Source of the DNA: UMGS1279 sp045540715
Lineage (GTDB): Bacteria; Bacillota; Clostridia; Oscillospirales; Acutalibacteraceae
Length of the DNA: 64,000 bases
Assembly (NCBI GenBank): GCA_045540715.1
Contig: JAZQHT010000004.1
Location: forward strand, 62,001 to 126,000
Reading direction: 5' to 3'
The notes beneath the pieces are model-generated. The model was not told the DNA's origin, made no database searches, and was given only the letters and a program-made list of their open reading frames with translations. Both the position numbers and the translations under genes were made by a program. This document shows, piece after piece, positions 57,253-64,000 of the stretch. The stretch's first letter is position 1. The number at the start of each line of letters is the position of its first letter.

Positions 57253-60096
57253 TTAACTATTTAATTTTTCTTTTAAAAATTTACCTGTATAAGAATTTTC
57301 GTTTTTAACAACTTGTTCTGGTGTACCACAAGCAACAACCGTACCACCTTTATTACCGCCTTCAGGTCCTAGGTCAATGATATAATCGGCAGTTTTTATA
57401 ACGTCAAGATTATGCTCAATAACTAATACGGTATTGCCGCCTTCAACCAATTTTTCTAAAACTTCTAAAAGTTTCTTAACGTCGTGTGTGTGAAGTCCCG
57501 TTGTGGGCTCATCTAAAATATATATGGTTTTACCGGTTGCACGTTTAGAAAGTTCGGTAGCTAGTTTTACACGTTGTGCCTCACCGCCCGAAAGTGTTGT
57601 TGCACTTTGACCAATTTTTATATAACCTAATCCAACGTCATAAAGTGTTTTTAATTTGCGGTGAATTTTAGGGATGCTTTCAAAGAAATGCATACCTTCT
57701 TCTACCGTCATTTCTAAAACGTCGTAAATATTTTTATCTTTATATTTTACTTCTAAGGTTTCGCGATTATAGCGCTTGCCTTCACAAGTTTCGCAAGGAA
57801 CGTAAACGTCGGGTAAAAAGTGCATTTCAATCTTTAATATACCATCACCCTCACAAGCTTCGCAACGTCCGCCCTTAACGTTAAAGGAGAATCTTCCTTG
57901 ATTAAAGCCCTTAAGTTTTGCATCTTTTGTTTGTGCAAAAAGTTCTCTAATATCATTAAAAACACCCGTATAGGTTGCAGGGTTACTTCTTGGAGTTCTT
58001 CCGATTGGCGACTGATCAATTGCAATAACCTTGTCTAAATATTCTAGGCCTTCAATTGCTTTAAATTTGCCGGGTATTTCTTTAGAACGCATTAATTTTG
58101 AAGAAAGTTCTTTATATAAAATCTCGTTAATTAAGGATGATTTGCCAGAACCTGAAACACCGGTTACTGCAACAAACACACCAAGCGGTATTTTTACCGT
58201 TAGGTTTTTAAGGTTATTTTCTGCTGCCCCTTTAATTGTTAGATAATTACCGTTTGGTTTTCTTCTTGTTTTAGGTACGGGAATTGTTTTTCTTCCAGAA
58301 AGATAATCACCTGTAATAGATTCTTCATTTTCTGCAATTTCTTTTGGGGTACCAACAGCAACAATATGTCCCCCGTGAACACCTGCCCCAGGTCCAATAT
58401 CAACAATATAGTCAGCTTCGCGCATTGTGTCTTCATCGTGTTCAACAACAATAAGGGTGTTACCTAAATCTCTTAATCGATGAAGAGTTTCAATAAGTTT
58501 TTCGTTATCGCGTTGGTGAAGGCCAATGCTTGGCTCGTCAAGAATATATAGTACGCCCATTAAAGAAGATCCAATTTGTGTTGCCAAACGAATACGTTGA
58601 CTTTCGCCACCAGAAAGTGTGCCACTAGCACGGTTTAAGGTTAAATATTCAAGTCCAACGCTCTTTAAAAACGCAAGACGCTCACAAACCTCTTTGACAA
58701 TGGGGCCTGCAATTAATTCTTCTGACGAAGAAAATTTTAAAGATTTAAAGAATTCAAGCGATTCTGATACGCTTAAATCTGAAACATCGTAAATATTTTT
58801 GCCGCCAATTGTAACAGCAAGGGCTTCGGGTCTTAATCTTTTGCCATCGCAATCGGGACAATGATGAGCAGACATTACGCTTTCAATTTCTTTTTTAGAA
58901 TATTCACTTTGTGTTTCTTTATAACGACGATTAAGGTTATTAATTAAGCCTTCAAAAGGCGCAATATATTTACCGCCGCCCCACTCGCTACGGCGAGTCA
59001 TATTTAATTTTTCACCATTTGTACCGTAAAGAATTGCTTGTTTTGCTTCCTTTGGAATATCTTTATACGGCATATCAACAGAAAAGCCGTACTTTTTAGC
59101 AAGACCTTCATAATACATACCGGCAATTGAGTTTTGGCTTTTAACACCAAGCCAACCGCCGCCCCAACCAAAGGCCTTTACACAGCCTTCCATTAAGGAT
59201 TTATTTTTATCGGGTATAAGTAAATCTTCATCTACCTCTAAATACATACCAAGACCCGTACATGTTGGACAAGCACCATAAGGGTTATTAAACGAGAACA
59301 TACGTGGTGTAAGTTCAGGTAAAGAAACGTCGTGCTCAGGACAAGCATAATTTTGAGAAAATTCTAAAATTTCGTTATCATTTAAAAGCACTTCAACCAA
59401 ACCGCCCGAAAGTTCTGCGGCAGTTTCAATGCTATCTGCAATACGGCCTTTAATACCATCTTTCATAATAAGACGGTCAACCACAATTTCAATAACGTGC
59501 TTTTTATTTTTCTCCATTTTTATTTCTTCGGTAAGGTCGTAAATAATACCATCAACACGCACCCTTGCAAAGCCTTGCTTTTTAGCACGCTCTAATTCTT
59601 TAACGTATTCACCTTTTCTGCCGCGAACAATAGGAGATAAAATTTGAAATTTAGTGCCTTCTTTAAGTTCTAAAACCTTATCAACAATTTGGTCAACTGT
59701 TTGTTTTTTAATTTCTTTGCCGCAAATATGACAATGCGGAACACCTGCTCTTGCATATAATAAACGCAAATAGTCGTGAATTTCGGTTACAGTACCAACT
59801 GTTGAACGGGGATTTTTAGAGGTTGTTTTTTGATCAATAGATATTGCGGGAGAAAGCCCTTCAATGCTGTCCACGTTTGGCTTTTCCATTTGACCTAAAA
59901 ATTGACGTGCATAAGAAGATAAACTTTCCATATAGCGTCTTTGACCCTCAGCAAAAATAGTGTCAAAAGCAAGCGAAGATTTTCCGGACCCTGAAAGACC
60001 AGAAAATACAACTAGTTTATCTCTTGGAATTGTTACGTCAACGTTTTTTAGGTTGTGCTCATTAGCACCTTTAATTATAATTTTGTCTATTGCCAA
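57253..60096 (-). CDS. uvrA: Excinuclease ABC subunit A
   Basis: DNA-damage recognition ATPase of nucleotide excision repair. Two ABC modules: Walker A GLSGSGKSSLAFDT and GVSGSGKSSLIN, signatures LSGGESQRIRLA and LSGGEAQRVKLA, with zinc modules in CHICGKE..., CPTCTG and CEACEGDG/CETCEGKR. I favour TTG at 60096 (MAIDKIIIKGANEHNL), eight bases after GGGGG; an ATG at 60102 is too close to that SD and one at 60126 is in the leader. 947 residues. It has its own promoter behind the uvrB terminator. Confidence 0.97.
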   Translation of the reverse strand: MAIDKIIIKGANEHNLKNVDVTIPRDKLVVFSGLSGSGKSSLAFDTIFAEGQRRYMESLSSYARQFLGQMEKPNVDSIEGLSPAISIDQKTTSKNPRSTVGTVTEIHDYLRLLYARAGVPHCHICGKEIKKQTVDQIVDKVLELKEGTKFQILSPIVRGRKGEYVKELERAKKQGFARVRVDGIIYDLTEEIKMEKNKKHVIEIVVDRLIMKDGIKGRIADSIETAAELSGGLVEVLLNDNEILEFSQNYACPEHDVSLPELTPRMFSFNNPYGACPTCTGLGMYLEVDEDLLIPDKNKSLMEGCVKAFGWGGGWLGVKSQNSIAGMYYEGLAKKYGFSVDMPYKDIPKEAKQAILYGTNGEKLNMTRRSEWGGGKYIAPFEGLINNLNRRYKETQSEYSKKEIESVMSAHHCPDCDGKRLRPEALAVTIGGKNIYDVSDLSVSESLEFFKSLKFSSSEELIAGPIVKEVCERLAFLKSVGLEYLTLNRASGTLSGGESQRIRLATQIGSSLMGVLYILDEPSIGLHQRDNEKLIETLHRLRDLGNTLIVVEHDEDTMREADYIVDIGPGAGVHGGHIVAVGTPKEIAENEESITGDYLSGRKTIPVPKTRRKPNGNYLTIKGAAENNLKNLTVKIPLGVFVAVTGVSGSGKSSLINEILYKELSSKLMRSKEIPGKFKAIEGLEYLDKVIAIDQSPIGRTPRSNPATYTGVFNDIRELFAQTKDAKLKGFNQGRFSFNVKGGRCEACEGDGILKIEMHFLPDVYVPCETCEGKRYNRETLEVKYKDKNIYDVLEMTVEEGMHFFESIPKIHRKLKTLYDVGLGYIKIGQSATTLSGGEAQRVKLATELSKRATGKTIYILDEPTTGLHTHDVKKLLEVLEKLVEGGNTVLVIEHNLDVIKTADYIIDLGPEGGNKGGTVVACGTPEQVVKNENSYTGKFLKEKLNS

Positions 60097-60130
60097 AAAC
60101 ATTTCCCCCAGTATATAACTATACATAATT

Positions 60131-60159
60131 ATTATAACTCAAAATTTTTATAATGTAAA
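60131..60159 (-). promoter_or_regulatory. Sigma-A promoter of uvrA
   Basis: Minus-strand TTTACA (60154-60159), 17 bases, TATAAT (60131-60136). No GAAC-N4-GTTC LexA box is seen at this promoter. Confidence 0.75.
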
Positions 60160-60160
60160 T

Positions 60161-60200
60161 AAAAAATAAAGGCTGTAATTAAAAATTTTTACAGCCTTTA
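60161..60200 (-). terminator. Terminator of uvrB
   Basis: Ten-base stem AAAGGCTGTA/TACAGCCTTT with a 12-base A/T loop, followed on the minus strand by TTTATTTTTT, three bases after the uvrB stop. Confidence 0.88.
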
Positions 60201-60202
60201 TC

Positions 60203-62164
60203 CTATTTTGAAAGTAGTTTTTGAATTTTATCTCTTAAATATGCGGCATGCTCAAATTCAAGCATTTTTGCGGCTTGTTTCATTTGAGCAGTTAAACTTG
60301 CAACAAGTTTTTCGCGTTCAGATTTTGTAAGCTTTTTGTTTGCAATATTTTCATCTTCTTTAGATTTTGGAGTAAGTTCAATAATATCTAGAACGTCTTT
60401 AATAATTGTTTTTGGTGTAATGCCGTTCTTTTTGTTATATTTCATTTGAATTTCTCTGCGTCTAAAGGTTTCTGTTATTGCTTTTTGCATTGATTTTGTA
60501 ACTTCATCGGCATACATAATAACTTTGCCACCTGCGTTACGAGCCGCACGACCAATTGTTTGAATTAAACTTGTATCATTACGCAAAAAGCCTTCTTTAT
60601 CGGCATCTAAAATTGCTACTAAAGAAACTTCGGGAAGATCTAGGCCCTCGCGAAGAAGGTTAATACCAACTAAAACGTCAAATTCACCAAGACGCAAATC
60701 TCTGATAATTTCCATCCTTTCAATGGTGTCAATATCAAAGTGCATATATCTAACCCTTATTCCAACGTTTTCTAAATATTCGGTTAGTCTTTCTGCTTGT
60801 TTTTTGGTTAAGGTTGTTATTAAAACTCTTTCGTTTTTTGCAGTTCTTTCATTAATTTCGCCAATAAGGTCGTCAATTTGGCCGTTAATTGGACGAACTT
60901 CTACTATGGGGTCTAATAGTCCTGTTGGTCTTATAACCTGCTCTGCAATAACTGAGGCGCGTTCTTTTTCAAAATCACCAGGTGTTGCAGAAACAAAAAC
61001 AGATTGATTTAATTTTTCGTAAAATTCGTTAAAATTAAGTGGACGATTATCAAACGCAGATGGCAGACGAAAACCATATTCTACAAGATTTTCTTTTCTT
61101 GCTCTGTCCCCTCCATACATACCCCTAACTTGTGGTAAAGTAACGTGGCTTTCATCAACAAATAATATGAAATCATCGGGAAAATAGTCCAAAAGTGTAA
61201 AAGGTACGCTCCCTGCAGGACGGCCTGATAACACACGAGAATAGTTTTCAATGCCTTTACAAACTCCAATTTCCTGAAGCATTTCAATATCATACTCAGT
61301 ACGTTGGCGAATTCTTTGTGCTTCGATTAATTTATCATTTTTATTAAAAAACTCAACTCGTTCTTCCATTTCAGCCCTAATTCTTTCAAGGGCTGCCGCC
61401 ATTTCATCGGGCGGAACAATATAGTGAGATGCAGGGTAAATTCCGATATGTCCAAGTAAGGTCTTCATTTCACCCGTTACAACGTTAATTTCAGAAATTC
61501 TGTCAATTTCGTCTCCAAAAAATTCAACCCTAATTGCATTATCGTTAGAATATGCAGGGTAAATTTCAACCGTATCTCCCCTAACCCTAAACTTGTTTCT
61601 AACAAAGTTAAGGTCGTTACGTTCATATTGTAAATCAACCAAGCGGTGAAGAAGTTTATCGCGAGAATATTCCATACCTGGACGCAAAGAAATAACCATA
61701 TTTCTATAATCAATAGGGTTGCCTAAAGAATATATACAAGAAACAGATGCAACTATTATAACGTCGCGGCGTTCACTTAAAGCACAGGTTGCACTATGTC
61801 TTAATTTATCGATTTCATCGTTTATTGACGAATCTTTTTCAATATAAGTATCAGAACCCGGTATATATGCTTCAGGTTGATAATAATCGTAATAGGAAAC
61901 AAAATACTCCACCGCGTTTTCGGGGAAAAATTCTTTAAATTCGCTACAAAGCTGAGCCGCTAAGGTTTTATTGTGAGCAAGAACTAAAGTTGGACGGTTA
62001 ACTTTTTCAATAATATTTGCCATTGTAAAGGTTTTACCACTACCCGTAACGCCTAATAAAACTTGTTCTTTATTGCCAGCATTTATACTTTCAACAATTT
62101 TATTTATAGCATCAGGCTGGTCACCGGTTGGCTTATATTTTGAATGAAGCACAAATTTATCCAT
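60203..62164 (-). CDS. uvrB: Excinuclease ABC subunit B
   Basis: Helicase-like damage-verification subunit. Walker A LLGVTGSGKTFTMA, the beta-hairpin YYDYYQPEAYIP, VDESHVTLPQVRGMY, the helicase motifs LREGLDLPEVSLVAILDADKEG and QTIGRAARN, and a C-terminal UVR domain (LTAQMKQAAKMLEFEHAAYLRDKI). 653 residues. It lies upstream of uvrA with its own terminator between them; uvrC is not in the window. Confidence 0.98.
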   Translation of the reverse strand: MDKFVLHSKYKPTGDQPDAINKIVESINAGNKEQVLLGVTGSGKTFTMANIIEKVNRPTLVLAHNKTLAAQLCSEFKEFFPENAVEYFVSYYDYYQPEAYIPGSDTYIEKDSSINDEIDKLRHSATCALSERRDVIIVASVSCIYSLGNPIDYRNMVISLRPGMEYSRDKLLHRLVDLQYERNDLNFVRNKFRVRGDTVEIYPAYSNDNAIRVEFFGDEIDRISEINVVTGEMKTLLGHIGIYPASHYIVPPDEMAAALERIRAEMEERVEFFNKNDKLIEAQRIRQRTEYDIEMLQEIGVCKGIENYSRVLSGRPAGSVPFTLLDYFPDDFILFVDESHVTLPQVRGMYGGDRARKENLVEYGFRLPSAFDNRPLNFNEFYEKLNQSVFVSATPGDFEKERASVIAEQVIRPTGLLDPIVEVRPINGQIDDLIGEINERTAKNERVLITTLTKKQAERLTEYLENVGIRVRYMHFDIDTIERMEIIRDLRLGEFDVLVGINLLREGLDLPEVSLVAILDADKEGFLRNDTSLIQTIGRAARNAGGKVIMYADEVTKSMQKAITETFRRREIQMKYNKKNGITPKTIIKDVLDIIELTPKSKEDENIANKKLTKSEREKLVASLTAQMKQAAKMLEFEHAAYLRDKIQKLLSK

Positions 62165-62194
62165 AATTTTCCCCTTTCCTAAAACTATAAATAT

Positions 62195-62223
62195 ATTTTA
62201 CCATAAGCAATTAATTATGTAAA
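62195..62223 (-). promoter_or_regulatory. Sigma-A promoter of uvrB
   Basis: Minus-strand TTTACA (62218-62223), 17 bases, TAAAAT (62195-62200), with AGGAAAGGGG before the start. Confidence 0.7.
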
Positions 62224-62224
62224 T

Positions 62225-62250
62225 AAAAAAAGGCCTAAGTGGCCTTTTTT
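62225..62250 (-). terminator. Terminator of the LUD gene
   Basis: Stem AAAAAAGGCC/GGCCTTTTTT with loop TAAGT; T-rich on the minus-strand side. Confidence 0.88.
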
Positions 62251-62851
62251 AATAACCTAAATTTTCGTTGATTAATATTACTTCACACTCGTAAGACGTG
62301 GGCTTTTGCCATAATACAAAAAGGCCGCGACAAATTCTTTGAGGCGCTTTACAATCAACACATTCACCAAGTTTTACGCAAGGCGTATCTTTATTTAAAC
62401 GCTTTGCATTTAGTGGCCCTGCAATATTTCTTGCGCGAAAAAGTGCTTCATCATAGGTTTTTGCAATTTTGTTTTTACCTATAACAAAATACACTTTTTT
62501 GTGTCCAAACATTGTTGCGGCAACACGGTTACCAGTGCCGTCTATATTGATAATTTCACCACTTTCTGCAACACCGTTTGCAGAAGTAATGTAAATTTCG
62601 GCATTAGCAGCGTTTTTTAGGGTATCTTCCCACGATAACGTTGATTTATCCTTCCAATGCCAAAAAACTTGATTTTGTCCGTTTATAGCTTCAAATAGGC
62701 CCATTTCATCAACTGTTACAGAGCCGCCAATACCAACAGTTTTACCAACTATTTCAGATTTTAAATAGTTTACGGCCTCAAGTGAGTTTTCAAAGCAGCA
62801 AACCTTATAATTTTTGCTTTCTAAATTTTGTTTTAAAGTTGAAAAATCCAT
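62249..62851 (-). CDS. LUD-domain (LutC-like) protein
   Basis: 200-residue protein of the LUD family (DUF162) typified by lactate-utilisation proteins LutB/LutC. GIGGSVTVDEMGLFEA, YITSANGVAESGEIINIDGTGNRVAATMFGHKKVYFVIGKNKI and the end CVKLGECVDCKAPQRICRGLFVLW are diagnostic. The C-terminal cysteines may hold a cluster or be structural. No LutA or LutB is adjacent, so a lactate role is not supported by context. It is 14 bases downstream of the TPR gene. Confidence 0.9.
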   Translation of the reverse strand: MDFSTLKQNLESKNYKVCCFENSLEAVNYLKSEIVGKTVGIGGSVTVDEMGLFEAINGQNQVFWHWKDKSTLSWEDTLKNAANAEIYITSANGVAESGEIINIDGTGNRVAATMFGHKKVYFVIGKNKIAKTYDEALFRARNIAGPLNAKRLNKDTPCVKLGECVDCKAPQRICRGLFVLWQKPTSYECEVILINENLGY

Positions 62852-62865
62852 AATAAACCTCTACT

Positions 62866-63639
62866 TTATACTTTTTTTAGAATTTCTTTAGCCTCATTTA
62901 CAACGTAAAGTGTATTGCCATTTTTAATAACAAAATCGAGTTCTTTTTTAGCCGTTTCAATATCATTTAATTTTAAAGAAATACGAGCTAACAAATAGCT
63001 TTTTGAAACCTTTTCATATAGATTTGATGGTTCTACCGATTTAATAACGGAAAGTGCTTTTTCATATTGACCAATTCTATAAAAATGTTCACTTTCTGAA
63101 AGAGTAAATAAAATTTTATATTTATTCTTTAGTTTATTATTCAAAGAATTATCATAAATGTCTTTTGAAATTGAATAATATTTTTCTGCTTCATCTTTAT
63201 TTTTTAAACATCCGTATACTTTGCTAAGATTATTATAATAAATAAGTTTTAAATTTATTAGAGAACGCTCTGTTACCGTAATGCTCAAAAGCAAATTTAA
63301 CGCATCGTTAAACTTTCCCATTTGATGAAGACATAAAGCGTAATTAATGATATGATTTTGTTTTACATTGGGTGGGTTCTTTTCTTTTAAGAATTGTTCA
63401 TTTCGTTTGTATAAGGGCATACAATCACAAGACGTATAAAGTTCTTCCATCGCCTTGACTGTAAGATGAAGATCGATAAAAGCAAGAAGCATAAAAAATA
63501 TAAAGAAAATTAAAAAGCTAACAGCCAAACCTAAAATTTGACTATTAAAATATTTTATTAATGCAATAGTAATAATAACGAAGCATATTACTAAAATACA
63601 TCTCACAATACCTTTATGTCTTGAAATGAATTTTAACAT
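62866..63639 (-). CDS. Membrane-anchored TPR-like protein
   Basis: 257 residues. Two N-terminal membrane segments (CILVICFVIITIALIKYF and GLAVSFLIFFIFFMLLAFIDL, residues 13-57) are followed by a helical-repeat domain of about five TPR-like pairs (YALCLHQMGKFNDALNLL, LKNKDEAEKYYSISKDIY, YRIGQYEKALSVIKSV, ARISLKLNDIETAKKELDFV). It probably scaffolds a partner at the inner membrane face. Function unknown. It is co-transcribed with the LUD gene. Confidence 0.78.
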   Translation of the reverse strand: MLKFISRHKGIVRCILVICFVIITIALIKYFNSQILGLAVSFLIFFIFFMLLAFIDLHLTVKAMEELYTSCDCMPLYKRNEQFLKEKNPPNVKQNHIINYALCLHQMGKFNDALNLLLSITVTERSLINLKLIYYNNLSKVYGCLKNKDEAEKYYSISKDIYDNSLNNKLKNKYKILFTLSESEHFYRIGQYEKALSVIKSVEPSNLYEKVSKSYLLARISLKLNDIETAKKELDFVIKNGNTLYVVNEAKEILKKV

Positions 63640-63662
63640 AACTACTCCAAACGTTTTTTATT

Positions 63663-63691
63663 ATTATAACATAGCTTTATTCCATTTTAAA
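63663..63691 (-). promoter_or_regulatory. Promoter of the TPR-LUD operon
   Basis: Minus-strand TTTAAA (63686-63691), 17 bases, TATAAT (63663-63668), with TTTGGAG before the ATG at 63639. Confidence 0.6.
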
Positions 63692-63715
63692 GAGAAAAGT
63701 ACATAAATAAACAAT

Positions 63716-63752
63716 AAGAAAAGGACAGAGAATAAAAATTCTCTGTCCTTAA
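63716..63752 (-). terminator. Terminator of the gene at the right edge
   Basis: A 13-base stem AAGGACAGAGAAT/ATTCTCTGTCCTT around TTTT, followed by TTCTTATTG on the minus strand. Confidence 0.85.
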
Positions 63753-63850
63753 TTAGTTTATAACAAATTTTAACTTCTAAGAATCAATCTTTATAATTAT
63801 ATAAAGTATGCAATAGATGTCAAAAGAAGTTAATTATAAGTTATTAACTT

Positions 63851-64000
63851 TTATTTCTTTTCGATATCGTAGTATTTACCTAAGATTTCTAAAGCTTTGT
63901 CAACGTTAGCTTTGTGAGCTTCTTTGGATACGTCATAGTAACCATCGTAACCATTTTTAGCTGCGCCGCCGTTAGCAGTCTTATAGAATTCAGTACCGTC
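63851..64000 (-). CDS. C-terminal fragment of an unidentified protein
   Basis: 49 codons in frame from the edge to the TAA at 63853-63851, encoding DGTEFYKTANGGAAKNGYDG and ending DKALEILGKYYDIEKK. Codons such as GGC, GCT, AAC and TAC are more frequent than in neighbours, suggesting a highly expressed gene. No family can be assigned from this piece. About 100 bases of AT-rich leader/trailer separate it from its terminator. Confidence 0.65.
   Translation of the reverse strand, partial: DGTEFYKTANGGAAKNGYDGYYDVSKEAHKANVDKALEILGKYYDIEKK

Noticed and set aside
60097..62230. LexA/SOS boxes at uvrA and uvrB
   Set aside because: No GAAC-N4-GTTC-like palindrome is visible at either promoter.

Overview
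The window is a gene-dense, AT-rich chromosomal segment of a Gram-positive Bacillota, most likely an uncultured gut-type member of the class Clostridia. The evidence is the divIVA-sepF division cluster beside ileS, the miaB-ylbF-mutS-mutL order familiar from Firmicutes, an IspH-ribosomal S1 fusion, BaiN/HI0933 and DUF5685/J-domain genes, strong AGGAGG-type ribosome binding sites, TTG/GTG starts and near-consensus sigma-A promoters with 17-base spacers. No rRNA, phage, plasmid or CRISPR locus was seen. Genus cannot be called from the sequence alone.

Layout. 1-12.7 kb (minus): one long operon miaB, ylbF-like, mutS, mutL, miaA, an HlyD-like adaptor, yggS, sepF, divIVA, ileS (ileS runs off the left edge). 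12.8-14.0 kb: tRNA-Leu(TAA), tcdA, and a divergent small conserved protein. 14.1-18.2 kb (minus): ackA, galK, and the gamma-like and beta subunits of a sodium-pumping decarboxylase. 18.3-23.0 kb: tmcAL, a DUF4380-like gene, two small membrane or zinc-ribbon proteins, mnmA, apt. 23.0-24.5 kb (minus): a low-molecular-weight tyrosine phosphatase and a choloylglycine-hydrolase-type enzyme. 24.5-32.3 kb (minus): a seven-gene aromatic amino acid operon pheA, aroB, aroC, aroE-aroK fusion, aroA, tyrA, DAHP synthase. 32.3-34.1 kb: an NSS amino acid transporter, tRNA-Pro and tRNA-Leu(GAG). 34.1-37.6 kb: a DUF6273-like lipoprotein, a LytTR/DUF3021 pair, an MBL hydrolase and nadE. 37.6-45.1 kb (minus): cdaR-like regulator, ftsE, ftsX, two M23 peptidases, an S41 protease and a VanZ-GNAT fusion. 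45.2-47.5 kb (minus): AraC regulator and FAD oxidoreductase. 47.7-49.8 kb: two tRNA-Ser genes and a small accessory patch with tandem C-rich repeats, a lipoprotein and a 59-residue membrane protein. 49.8-57.2 kb (minus): DUF5685, J-domain protein, membrane protein, BaiN-like flavoprotein, cmk, plsC, ispH-rpsA, GNAT. 57.2-63.6 kb (minus): uvrB, uvrA, a LUD protein and a TPR protein. The right edge holds the C-terminus of an unidentified gene.

The most striking element is regulatory. The leader of the pheA-aro operon has a consensus promoter, a 26-codon open reading frame with seven consecutive Tyr/Phe codons, and a terminator that is mutually exclusive with an alternative hairpin. This looks like ribosome-mediated Phe/Tyr attenuation of a complete chorismate-to-Phe/Tyr operon, in a group where T-box RNAs are the usual solution. 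Other points worth a second look are ftsE with no canonical start codon (an AUA start is the best candidate), a VanZ-acetyltransferase fusion, a Shine-Dalgarno embedded in a terminator stem, and orphan IS21-like terminal repeats.
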